A stretch of DNA of 64,000 nt, taken from 13-2-20CM-68-14 sp051955535 (GTDB lineage: Bacteria > Actinomycetota > Thermoleophilia > Gaiellales > Gaiellaceae). Within the stretch, counting starts at the first letter, position 1; every line of letters begins with the position of its first letter. The notes under the pieces are model-generated. The model searched no databases. It saw only the letters and a program-made list of their open reading frames with translations, and had not been told where the DNA came from. The stretch covers positions 1 to 64,000 of the forward strand of contig JBQCGP010000071.1 of NCBI GenBank assembly GCA_051955535.1, given 5' to 3'. Below, one piece after another: positions 40,796 through 48,238 of this stretch. A program made the position numbers and the translations under genes.

Positions 40796-41812
40796 GTGCT
40801 GCTGATCGCGCTCGCGACCGCAATCTCGCTGATCACGCTTGCGCTGCTGGTCTCGATTCTCCGCACGGCACGGCGCAACGAGCCTCGCCCGGCGCCGAGC
40901 ACTCGCCTGCGTCACGAACGACGGCGTGCCCACCCGGCGGCGCGTGACGCGCGCGAGGCGATCGCGCTCGTCGGAGACGCGCTGGCGGCGACGCACAACC
41001 CGCGCGCGCTCGTGCCGCTCATTCTGGAGGTCGTCACCGAGGCGACCGGCGCACGCGGCGCGCAGATGCTGCACGGGGACGTCGAGATCGGCTGGTTCGG
41101 CGAAGCGGGCGGCCGGACGCGCCCGCTGACACTCGACCTGGCGAGCGAGAACTCCGAGGCCGACACGAGGCTCCTGCTCTACCCGCCCGCGGGCGGCTTC
41201 GACGTCGAGACCCGAAAGCTCGCCGAGTGGGTCGCCGCTCAGGCCGGCATCGCGCTCGAGAACGCGCGGCTTCACGAGGAGGTCCGCCGCCAGGCGACCA
41301 CGGACGAGTTGACGAACCTCGTCAATCGGCGCCGCTTCATGGAGGCCCTGGAGACCGAGCTCGAGCGCGCACGGATGTTCGACTCACCGGTCTCCGTCGT
41401 CCTCGCCGACCTCGACGACTTCAAGCGGATCAACGACGAGTACGGCCACCACGGCGGCGACCGGGCGCTGACCTCCTTCGGAGAGCTGCTCCGCTCGCAG
41501 GTGCGCGACTTCGACGTCGCGGCCAGGCTGGGCGGCGAGGAGTTCGCGATCCTGCTTCCGCAGACCACTGCAGACGCGGCCGCGGCCGTAGCCCGTCGGA
41601 CGAGGGACAAGCTGGCCACCTCGCCGATGCGGGTTTCGGAGAACGACACCGTCCGGCTGACGGCAAGCTTCGGGGTCGCCGAGTCGGCCCCCGGACAGAC
41701 GTCCGACCAGCTCCTACGCCGAGCTGACGAAGCGCTCTACGCCGCGAAGCGCGCGGGCAAGAACCGCTTCGTCGTCGACCCCACGGCCGAAGTCTCGAGC
41801 GAGTCCGTCTGA
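40796..41812 (+). CDS. Diguanylate cyclase (GGDEF domain) with N-terminal membrane helix
   Basis: 338 residues from GTG 40796. One N-terminal membrane helix (LLIALATAISLITLALLVSI), a partial GAF-like domain (about 55-165, ending W-V-A-A-Q-A-G-I-A-L-E-N-A-R-L), then GGDEF (about 172-330): D-E-L-T-N-L-V-N-R-R, V-L-A-D-L-D-D-F-K-R-I-N-D-E-Y-G-H, and the active loop R-L-G-G-E-E-F. The inhibitory site R-D-F-D lies five residues before the loop. It should make cyclic di-GMP and be feedback-inhibited. No EAL or PilZ partner is nearby, but the exopolysaccharide genes in the window could be downstream targets. Confidence 0.9.
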   Translation: MLLIALATAISLITLALLVSILRTARRNEPRPAPSTRLRHERRRAHPAARDAREAIALVGDALAATHNPRALVPLILEVVTEATGARGAQMLHGDVEIGWFGEAGGRTRPLTLDLASENSEADTRLLLYPPAGGFDVETRKLAEWVAAQAGIALENARLHEEVRRQATTDELTNLVNRRRFMEALETELERARMFDSPVSVVLADLDDFKRINDEYGHHGGDRALTSFGELLRSQVRDFDVAARLGGEEFAILLPQTTADAAAAVARRTRDKLATSPMRVSENDTVRLTASFGVAESAPGQTSDQLLRRADEALYAAKRAGKNRFVVDPTAEVSSESV

Positions 41813-41834
41813 CGCGACCGAGATACTCCTGCGA

Positions 41835-42503
41835 GTGCGGAGATTCGGCCTCGGCCTGCAACTCGCGCTCCTAGTCTCCTGCGGCGTCGCCTCCGGATAT
41901 GCCTGGCGCGCCGCGCTCAGTCACGGCCACAACCTCCAGACGCAGTACATCTACGGCGGGAAGCCTTTTGCACCGCCGTGGTTCTCCTCGCCGCCTTCAG
42001 CTCGGATCGTTCCAATCAGGCCTGCGCCCGCGAACCGGCACCCGAAGGTGCGCGGCGCGATAACCGCGGATGCTGCGCCAGCCAGCGACAGCGGCACAAC
42101 GAGTGCGTCGGAGTCGCGGCAGCTCGCATCGGCGACGACCTCGCCGCACGCCCCGAGCAGCTCGCCCTCGCCGGCTTCGTCTACTCCCCAGCAAAAGGGA
42201 CCGGGTCATCCGAAGCACCACTCACCGCAACCCCCACCGCCGGCACCGCCAAAGCCCCCACCTCCTCCGCCAAGCCCTCCTCCGTCACCGCCTAGCCCGC
42301 CGGCTCCGCCGCCGGTCACGCCGCCGCAGCCTTCGGTATCGATCGTTCAGACCGCTGGGAAGGGCAGTCGGCCCGGCTGGGGGCATGGCGATCCAAACCA
42401 CGACCACACGGGACCGCGCGGGAAGGGGCCGCAATCCGAGGCGCCGCCTTCCGTCGCCCCAACGTCGGGCGAACAGTCGAAGGGAAAGGGACGCTCGAAA
42501 TAG
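41835..42503 (+). CDS. Secreted or membrane-anchored proline-rich protein
   Basis: 222 residues from GTG 41835. One N-terminal hydrophobic helix (LQLALLVSCGVASGYAW) is followed by a short folded-looking part (Q-T-Q-Y-I-Y-G-G-K-P-F-A-P-P-W), a Ser/Thr/Ala spacer, a long Pro tract near residues 130-170 and a Gly/Lys/His-rich tail. No cleavage site is evident, so it may stay anchored with its tail outside. Pro-rich spacers of this kind cross cell walls. No family recognised. It may be cotranscribed with the diguanylate cyclase 22 bases upstream; its 3' end runs into the zinc-ribbon frame described next. Confidence 0.6.
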   Translation: MRRFGLGLQLALLVSCGVASGYAWRAALSHGHNLQTQYIYGGKPFAPPWFSSPPSARIVPIRPAPANRHPKVRGAITADAAPASDSGTTSASESRQLASATTSPHAPSSSPSPASSTPQQKGPGHPKHHSPQPPPPAPPKPPPPPPSPPPSPPSPPAPPPVTPPQPSVSIVQTAGKGSRPGWGHGDPNHDHTGPRGKGPQSEAPPSVAPTSGEQSKGKGRSK

Positions 42504-42712
42504 AGGGCCCGCCGCGGACTGGCATTTGCCCGATCTGCGGGAACGAGTTCGAGCCTTCCCGGTACCAGGTCTTGCTGGCCGCGTTCCGCGATTCATCTTT
42601 CGACCGGATCGAGTGCGCGGAGATCGCCCTCGCCGAACGGCGGAGACGGCAGGCCTTTCGGCAGCGCCGGCGGTCTGGGTCTAGGCGGCGATCCCTGCGA
42701 ACTGCGGGATGA
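42500..42712 (+). CDS. Zinc-ribbon-like frame with no standard start codon
   Basis: In the -1 frame relative to the proline-rich gene, starting at its stop codon, the DNA reads G-I-C-P-I-C-G-N-E-F-E-P-S-R-Y-Q-V, then F-D-R-I-E-C-A-E-I-A-L-A-E-R-R-R-R and a basic tail. The C-x2-C, R-x-Q-V and F-D-x-x-E-C-A pattern is typical of a small zinc-ribbon protein seen in related actinobacteria. The frame is open from 42296 to the TGA at 42710-42712 but has no ATG, GTG or TTG before the motif; only ATA (42500) and ATT (42524) are candidates. It overlaps the 3' end of the convergent LLM gene by 32 bases. A frameshift in the assembly, an unusual start or frameshifted readthrough are the options. Confidence 0.45.
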   Translation: MEGPPRTGICPICGNEFEPSRYQVLLAAFRDSSFDRIECAEIALAERRRRQAFRQRRRSGSRRRSLRTAG

Positions 42713-43703
42713 TCTCGTCGCCGTAGGCGGCGAGCGTCTCTTCCTGCCCGTGCGTCATCAGGTAGATGTTGAACTGGTCGACGCCGACCGACTCGAGCTC
42801 CTTCAGCTTCGCCGTGGCGGCCTCCGCGGTGCCGAGCACGCAGAAGCGGTCGACGATCTCGTCGGTGACGAACTCGCCGTGCTTCGCGCCGACGCGTGAG
42901 TGTTCCTTGTAGTCGTAGAACTTCCGCGCCTTGACGTAGTCGGTGAGCTCCTTGGGAATCTCAGAGTCCTCGCCGTAGCGCTCGATCAGGTCCATCACGT
43001 GATTGGAGACCATCGCCGGGAACCAGCGTGACTGCTCGCGCGCGTCCGCGACGTCCTCGGAGATGTGGCTCGGCGCGCCGACGATGCACTTGAGCTCGGA
43101 CGGATCGCGTCCGGCCTCCTCGGCGGCCCGGCGTGCCGTATCCATGATCCACTGGATGATCACCGGGTCGGCGAGCTGGATGATGACCCCGTCGGCGACG
43201 CGCCCGGCGACAGCGAGCGCGCGTGGGCCGTAGCCGGCGATCCACATCGGGATCTCCGGCAGCTCCCCGCGAACCCAGTTGAGCTGGAGCTCCTTCTCGT
43301 TCCAGTCGACCTGGCGCCCGTTCATCAGGTCCTTGATCATCTGGCAGCGGCGCTCGAACTCGGCGACCTTGACCGGCTGCAAGCCGACGACGCGCCGAGA
43401 GGAGTCGCCGCGGCCGATCCCCATCACCATCCGGCCGTCGGAGACGTCTTGCATCGTCGCGTACCAGCTGGCCGTGATCGTGGGGTCGCGGATGCCGGGG
43501 TTGGTCACGAAGTGGCCGAGCTTGATCTTCTCCGTCGCGGCGGCGACGAGCGGCAGCGTCGCGTACGAGTCCTGCCAGAGGATGTGCGAGTCGTACGTCC
43601 AGGAGTACTCGAAGCCGTGCTCCTCAGCTTTCTTCGTCAGGTCGACGAGCCGCGTGTACGGCGGATCGGGCAGAACTGTGACGCCAAAGGTGAGACGTGC
43701 CAT
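42681..43703 (-). CDS. LLM-class flavin (F420-type) oxidoreductase
   Basis: 340 residues from ATG 43703; a longer frame runs into the palindromic repeat and is not a real N-terminus. The TIM-barrel luciferase-like fold shows F-G-V-T-V-L-P, D-S-H-I-L-W-Q-D-S-Y, L-G-H-F-V-T-N-P, M-V-M-G-I-G-R-G-D-S-S and P-M-W-I-A-G-Y-G-P-R-A-L-A-V-A-G. It is close to methylene-H4MPT-reductase-like proteins that use F420, but FMN cannot be excluded. It lies with dihydropyrimidinase, carbamoyl-amide hydrolase and an NMT1-type transporter, so reduction or oxidation of a pyrimidine or hydantoin-like ring is a plausible reaction. Confidence 0.87.
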   Translation of the reverse strand: MARLTFGVTVLPDPPYTRLVDLTKKAEEHGFEYSWTYDSHILWQDSYATLPLVAAATEKIKLGHFVTNPGIRDPTITASWYATMQDVSDGRMVMGIGRGDSSRRVVGLQPVKVAEFERRCQMIKDLMNGRQVDWNEKELQLNWVRGELPEIPMWIAGYGPRALAVAGRVADGVIIQLADPVIIQWIMDTARRAAEEAGRDPSELKCIVGAPSHISEDVADAREQSRWFPAMVSNHVMDLIERYGEDSEIPKELTDYVKARKFYDYKEHSRVGAKHGEFVTDEIVDRFCVLGTAEAATAKLKELESVGVDQFNIYLMTHGQEETLAAYGDEIIPQFAGIAA

Positions 43704-43724
43704 GAGGGCTTCGAGCATACGCCC

Positions 43725-43779
43725 GCAGGGACTGTCCCAACAACCGTTTATGGGACAGAGCCCTACGGGGTCAGGCCCT
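43725..43779. repeat. GGGACTGTCCC-type palindromic repeat, copy 2
   Basis: CAGGGACTGTCCCA, a short CAACCGTTTA centre and TGGGACAG-AGCCC-TACGGGG-TCAGGCCC form the same element as at 50791, with the left arm shortened. It lies in the 96-base gap between the divergent LLM and LysE genes, so it overlaps their promoter region. Confidence 0.75.
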
Positions 43780-43799
43780 CCCTTTGCGACACTCGTCCC

Positions 43800-44405
43800 G
43801 TGATCACGCACTTCGTCGCGTTCCTCGGCGTCGCGGCAATCGTGATCGTCACGCCCGGCCAGGACACGGCGCTGACGATCAGGAACACGCTGCTCGGCGG
43901 ACGGCGCAGCGGCATCCTCACGGCCGCCGGAGTCTCGACCGGACAGGCGGTCTGGGCGCTCGCGACGAGCGCGGGGCTAGCCGCGGTGCTCCAAGCCTCC
44001 GAGCCGGCATTCGTCGCCGTCAAGGTCGCCGGGGCGGCCTACCTCGTCTACCTGGGCCTGCAGACACTCGTCCCGGCGCTACGCCGGGGACTTCGGAAAC
44101 CGAAGACGCCGCCGCGCGGAAGGTCGCTTCGTCAGGGAATCGTCAGCAACCTCGGCAACCCGAAGATGGCGGTGTTCTTCCCCAGCCTGCTGCCGCAGTT
44201 CGCAAGCCGGCCTGCTTTCGGGGCGCTCCTCCTGCTCGGGCTCGTCTTCTGCTCGATGACGTTCGTGTGGCTGACGGGCTACGCGTTCGCGGTCGCGAAG
44301 GCCGGCGACTTCCTGCGCCGCTCGCGAGTCCGACGGACGCTGGACGCCATGACCGGCGTGGTGCTCGTCGGGCTCGGCCTACGCCTCGCCGCCGACCAGC
44401 GCTAG
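43800..44405 (+). CDS. LysE/RhtB-family exporter
   Basis: 201 residues from GTG 43800. Six membrane helices with the family's marks: P-G-Q-D-T-A-L-T-I near the first helix, G-I-L-T-A-A-G-V-S-T-G, A-Y-L-V-Y-L-G-L-Q-T-L, and G-I-V-S-N-L-G-N-P-K-M-A-V-F-F. These export amino acids or related amines. In a locus that makes beta-alanine or similar beta-amino acids, overflow export is a possible role. The 3' end overlaps the convergent M20 gene by 27 bases. Confidence 0.88.
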   Translation: MITHFVAFLGVAAIVIVTPGQDTALTIRNTLLGGRRSGILTAAGVSTGQAVWALATSAGLAAVLQASEPAFVAVKVAGAAYLVYLGLQTLVPALRRGLRKPKTPPRGRSLRQGIVSNLGNPKMAVFFPSLLPQFASRPAFGALLLLGLVFCSMTFVWLTGYAFAVAKAGDFLRRSRVRRTLDAMTGVVLVGLGLRLAADQR

Positions 44406-45620
44406 CGTTTTCTCCGCGAGGCGATCGAGCGCCTGGACGCTCAACTCGAGGTGCTCCTCTTTCGTGTCCTCGAGCTTCGTGTGCGAAAGCCCGCGCAGGC
44501 TCTGGACGAACAGCATCACGGTCGGCACCCCAGCACGCGCGACCTCCGCGGCGTCGTGGAGCGGCCCGCTCGGCAGACGGTGCGACGAGCCGGCGACCTC
44601 GGTGATCGCCTCGTCGGCGAGCTCGATCAGCCGCTCGTCGAAGAGGATCGGCTCGATGTTCCAGATCCGCTCCCACGAGACCTCGATGGCCTCCTCCGCT
44701 GCGAACTTCCGGGAGGCGGCCTCGGCGTTGCTGAGCATCTCCGCAAGCTGGCTGCCGTCGAGGTGGCGCTGGTCGAGCAGGCACTCCGCGACCTCGACGA
44801 CCGAGGTCACGATCCCTGGCTTCGTGACGACGCCGCCCATCGTGCAAACGGCGCCCTCACCTGCGCGCTTTGCGATCTCCCGGATCTCGAGCTCGAGCTT
44901 CGCCGCCCCGGCGAGCGCGTCGCGGCGCTTGTCCATCGGCGTCGAGCCCGCGTGCGCAGCCTGGCCGCGGAACGTCACCTGGTTGCGCTCCACCCCGAAC
45001 GTGCCGAGCACGACGCCGAGTGGGAGGTCCAGAGACTCGAGCACCGGGCCCTGCTCGATGTGGAGCTCGAGGTAGGCGGCGGCGTTCTCGAGCTCGGAGC
45101 GCGCCTCGAGCGCCGAGTCGAGGTCGACGTCGAACCGGGTGATCGCGTCCGGAAGCGAGATGCCATCCGAGTCGCGGCGCTGCCGCAGCTCGTCCTGGTC
45201 GTCCATCGAGCCCGCCGCGGCCGAAGAGCCGAACAGGGAACGGCCGAAGCGCGCGCCCTCCTCGTCGGCCCAGTTGACGAGCCGGACCGTCAGACGGGGC
45301 GTGCCGTCCTCAGCGATCCGGCGCAGCACCTCGGCGCCCGCCATCACGTTGAGGGCGCCGTCGAGCCAGCCGCCGTTCGGGACCGAGTCGATGTGGCCGC
45401 CGATCAGCAGCGCTCGCTCGGACTCACCGGGCAGCGTGAACCACTGGTTGCCGGCCGCATCGCAGGTCTTTTCCACCGGCAGCTCGGAGACTTTCTTGTC
45501 GAGCCACTTCCGCGCGGTCGACCACGTCTCCGTCCAGGCGACGCGCTGGGCGCCGTTCTCGTCGCCGGTCAGCTCCTGAAGCTCGCGGAGCTCTGCGACG
45601 GTGCGGCCCGGATCGAGCAT
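44379..45620 (-). CDS. M20 N-carbamoyl amidohydrolase (beta-ureidopropionase / allantoate type)
   Basis: 413 residues from ATG 45620, chosen because a TACGAT box ends seven bases upstream; an in-frame ATG at 45641 would add seven residues. Metal ligands fit the hydantoinase/carbamoylase family: G-G-H-I-D-S-V-P-N-G-G, N-W-A-D-E-E-G-A-R-F, L-H-I-E-Q-G-P-V-L-E, G-Q-A-A-H-A-G-S-T-P-M and S-G-P-L-H-D-A-A. With the dihydropyrimidinase gene 4 kb away it most likely hydrolyses N-carbamoyl-beta-alanine to beta-alanine, CO2 and ammonia. Allantoate or N-carbamoyl-amino-acid activity remains possible. Confidence 0.87.
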   Translation of the reverse strand: MLDPGRTVAELRELQELTGDENGAQRVAWTETWSTARKWLDKKVSELPVEKTCDAAGNQWFTLPGESERALLIGGHIDSVPNGGWLDGALNVMAGAEVLRRIAEDGTPRLTVRLVNWADEEGARFGRSLFGSSAAAGSMDDQDELRQRRDSDGISLPDAITRFDVDLDSALEARSELENAAAYLELHIEQGPVLESLDLPLGVVLGTFGVERNQVTFRGQAAHAGSTPMDKRRDALAGAAKLELEIREIAKRAGEGAVCTMGGVVTKPGIVTSVVEVAECLLDQRHLDGSQLAEMLSNAEAASRKFAAEEAIEVSWERIWNIEPILFDERLIELADEAITEVAGSSHRLPSGPLHDAAEVARAGVPTVMLFVQSLRGLSHTKLEDTKEEHLELSVQALDRLAEKTLALVGGEA

Positions 45621-45627
45621 GGGCGCG

Positions 45628-45656
45628 ATCGTAAACCGCATCAGCAGGTGTGGTAA
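45628..45656 (-). promoter_or_regulatory. Leaderless promoter of the M20 gene
   Basis: On the reverse strand TTACCA (45656-45651), a 17-base spacer and TACGAT (45633-45628) end seven bases before ATG 45620. The opposite strand has TAAGAG (45654-45659) six bases before GTG 45666 of the ABC permease gene, so the two divergent genes share a 45-base control region. Confidence 0.5.
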
Positions 45657-45665
45657 GAGATAGCC

Positions 45666-46562
45666 GTGGCGACCGTGGCCGCGCAGGCACCGCATGAGCG
45701 ACGCACTCTCGCCGTGCGGAGAGCAGCCGGACGGGTCGCGCTCTTCGTCATCGTTCTCGCAGCGCTGTGGGGCCTGTGGGAGGGGTACCGCGGGCTCTGG
45801 ATCCACGAAGGCTGGACGTGGCCATTCGTCGTCAACGACACGACGATGCCCCACCTCAGCGACATCTTCGCCGCACTCTGGGGAAGCGCCTCGCCGGGCG
45901 GCGTCGGCCCCCGGCTGATCACCGTTCTCGTCAAAGGCGCCCTCTTCACGGCCAAGGAGGCCGCTGCCGGATTCGCGATCGGCGCGCTCGTCGGCTTCTC
46001 CCTCGGCGTCCTCCTCGCCCAGTTCAGGCTGCTTCAGCGCGGCCTATTGCCATGGGTGGTCGCTTCGCAGACCGTTCCGATACTCGTCGTCGCGCCGATG
46101 GTCGTGGTCTGGGCTAACCCGAAGCTGCCGGACAGCCTCAAAGACTGGGGCGCGGTCGCGCTTATCGCCGCTTACCTGACCTTCTTTCCCGTGACGGTCA
46201 ACACGATCCGCGGGCTCAACTCGGTAGACCGGCGCGCGCTGGACCTGATGCGAAGCTACGCAGCCGGCAACTGGCGGATTCTCTGGAAGCTCCGGTTTCC
46301 CGCCGCGCTGCCGTACATCTTCGCGGCATTGAAGGTGAGCGCGACGGCCAGTGTCGTCGGCGCACTGATCGGCGAGCTGCCGTCGTCGATCCCGAACGGG
46401 CTCGGAGCCCAGATCATCAACTTCAGCCAGTACTACTCAACGGAGCCGCGCGGTCTCTGGGCGACGAACCTGATCGCGGCGGCGCTCGGGATCTCCTTCT
46501 TCCTCGTGATCGTGATCGTCGAGAAGCTCGTCGTGCGGCGGGCACCGGAGAACCTCGTATGA
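45666..46562 (+). CDS. ABC transporter permease (SsuC/TauC-type), 1
   Basis: 298 residues with six membrane helices. The coupling loop is R-A-L-D-L-M-R-S-Y-A-A-G-N-W-R-I-L-W-K-L-R-F-P-A-A-L-P, followed by A-A-L-K-V-S-A-T-A-S-V-V-G-A-L-I-G-E as in nitrate/sulfonate/hydroxymethylpyrimidine transporters. A large extra loop between the first two helices (W-P-F-V-V-N-D-T-T-M-P-H-L) is longer than in SsuC. It is one of two different permeases in this operon, with the ATPase gene between them. Four-base overlap with the ATPase gene. Confidence 0.88.
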   Translation: MATVAAQAPHERRTLAVRRAAGRVALFVIVLAALWGLWEGYRGLWIHEGWTWPFVVNDTTMPHLSDIFAALWGSASPGGVGPRLITVLVKGALFTAKEAAAGFAIGALVGFSLGVLLAQFRLLQRGLLPWVVASQTVPILVVAPMVVVWANPKLPDSLKDWGAVALIAAYLTFFPVTVNTIRGLNSVDRRALDLMRSYAAGNWRILWKLRFPAALPYIFAALKVSATASVVGALIGELPSSIPNGLGAQIINFSQYYSTEPRGLWATNLIAAALGISFFLVIVIVEKLVVRRAPENLV

Positions 46563-47365
46563 CCGATCGCGCAACGGTCGTCGAGATCAACGGCGTCTCG
46601 AAGCAGTTCGGGCAAACGACTGCACTGCAGGGGATCGAGCTCGAGATCGCCGAGCGCGAGTTCGTCTCGCTAATCGGCCCGTCGGGCTGCGGGAAATCGA
46701 CGCTGCTCAGAATCATCGGCGACCTGATCGAGCCGAGCGCGGGAACTGTCGTCGTCAACGGGAAGTCGGCCCGACAGGCGCGGCGGGACCGCGACTACGG
46801 GATCGTCTTCCAGGATCCCGTCCTCTACGACTGGCGCACCGTCGCAAAAAACGTGGCCCTGCCGCTCGAGATGGCGCGGTGGCCGCGTCAGAAGCGAAAC
46901 GAGCGCGTGCAGAAGATGCTCGAGCTCGTGGAGCTGCAGGGGTTCGAGGGCCACCGGCCGTGGCAGCTCTCCGGCGGCATGCAGCAGCGGGTCTCGATCG
47001 CGCGAGCGCTCTCGTTCGATCCCGCGCTGCTGCTGATGGACGAGCCCTTCGGTGCGCTCGACGAGATGACGCGCGAGCGGCTGAACATCGAGCTGCTCAA
47101 GATCTGGGAGGCGAGCGGCTCGACGATCGTCTTCGTCACGCACTCGATTGCGGAGGCCGTCTTCCTGTCGACACGCGTCGTGGTCATGTCGCCCCGGCCG
47201 GGCCGGGTCTCCGAGTTGATTCCGATCGACCTGCCGCAACCGCGGACTGCGACGACGCGCGAGGAGCCGCACTTCTTCGAGCTCGTGACGCGAGTCCGCG
47301 AGGCCCTCCATCTCGGGCATGACCTCGATCGCGCCGCACCAACGGCCCAGAAGGCGACAGCATGA
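46559..47365 (+). CDS. ABC transporter ATPase (SsuB/TauB-type)
   Basis: 268 residues. Walker A GPSGCGKST, Q-loop V-F-Q-D-P-V-L-Y-D-W-R-T, signature L-S-G-G-M-Q-Q-R-V-S-I-A-R-A, Walker B LLMDEPFGALDEMTRE and H-loop F-V-T-H-S-I-A-E-A. The D-E-M-T-R and S-G-G-M-Q-Q-R forms are typical for nitrate/sulfonate/taurine/pyrimidine importers. It overlaps both permease genes by four bases, so stoichiometry is probably set by coupling. Confidence 0.92.
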   Translation: MTDRATVVEINGVSKQFGQTTALQGIELEIAEREFVSLIGPSGCGKSTLLRIIGDLIEPSAGTVVVNGKSARQARRDRDYGIVFQDPVLYDWRTVAKNVALPLEMARWPRQKRNERVQKMLELVELQGFEGHRPWQLSGGMQQRVSIARALSFDPALLLMDEPFGALDEMTRERLNIELLKIWEASGSTIVFVTHSIAEAVFLSTRVVVMSPRPGRVSELIPIDLPQPRTATTREEPHFFELVTRVREALHLGHDLDRAAPTAQKATA

Positions 47366-48192
47366 GCAGCGGCGCGCCTGTCGCGGTTCAGCCCGTCTGG
47401 CGGGACGGGCTCGGGCGGATGGTCGGGCGCCGCGCCGTCGACTGGCTGCCGGCGCTCGTCGTCTTCGTCGGAGTCATCGCCCTCTGGCAAGGGCTGATCG
47501 TCTGGACGCACGCGCAGCAGTTCCTGCTGCCGAAGCCGACCTCGATCGCGTCGGCGTTCTGGACGGACAAGCACGAGCTGTGGTCGGCGGGGTGGTACAC
47601 GTTCCAGGAAGCGCTGGGCGGATTCGTGCTCGGCTCCGGGATCGCGATCCTCTTCGCGCTCGTGCTCGCCCGCTGGCGCCCCCTAGGAACGGCGCTGCTC
47701 CCGTATGCCGTCGCCGCGAATGCGATCCCGATCATCGCCTTCGCGCCGATCACGAACCAGTGGTTCGGCGGTGGGCTCACGAAGAGCTCGAAGATTGCGA
47801 TCGCCGCGGTCCTCTGTTTCTTTCCGGTGCTGGTGAACACACTGCGCGGCCTGACCTCGGTCCGCCCGCAGGACCTCGAGCTGATGCGCTCCTACGCGGC
47901 GGGAAACGTCGAGGTCTTCCGCCGAGTCCGCATTCCGACCTCCCTCCCGTTCATGTTCACCGGCCTGAAGATCGCGAGCGTGCTCGCGATGATCGGCGCA
48001 GTCGTCGGCGAGTACTTCGGCGGGGCCCTGAACGCGATCGGAGTTTTGATCCTGTCCCGTTCACGGGTCTTCCAGTTCAACGAGGCGTGGGCCGGCGTCC
48101 TGGTGGTCTGCATCTTTGGCTTGGCGCTCTACATCGCGGTCGCGCTTGTCGAACGGTTGGCACTTCGCTGGGTGCCATCGACATCGGACTGA
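47362..48192 (+). CDS. ABC transporter permease (SsuC/TauC-type), 2
   Basis: 276 residues, six membrane helices, with P-I-I-A-F-A-P-I-T-N-Q-W-F-G and the coupling loop Q-D-L-E-L-M-R-S-Y-A-A-G-N-V-E-V-F-R-R-V-R-I-P. It is related to, but clearly diverged from, permease 1. Two distinct permeases suggest a heterodimeric channel, unlike the homodimer usual in SsuABC. ATGA overlap with the ATPase gene; the binding-protein gene follows after 46 bases. Confidence 0.88.
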   Translation: MSSGAPVAVQPVWRDGLGRMVGRRAVDWLPALVVFVGVIALWQGLIVWTHAQQFLLPKPTSIASAFWTDKHELWSAGWYTFQEALGGFVLGSGIAILFALVLARWRPLGTALLPYAVAANAIPIIAFAPITNQWFGGGLTKSSKIAIAAVLCFFPVLVNTLRGLTSVRPQDLELMRSYAAGNVEVFRRVRIPTSLPFMFTGLKIASVLAMIGAVVGEYFGGALNAIGVLILSRSRVFQFNEAWAGVLVVCIFGLALYIAVALVERLALRWVPSTSD

Positions 48193-48238
48193 GGAGGCGT
48201 CAGAATCGCGTCGTCGGACGTTGGGGAAAGGGGACTGG

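Noticed and set aside
43704..43811. N-terminal extension of the LLM oxidoreductase (36 residues)
   Set aside because: It is the translated palindromic repeat, absent from the fold, and an ATG at 43703 fits the family N-terminus.
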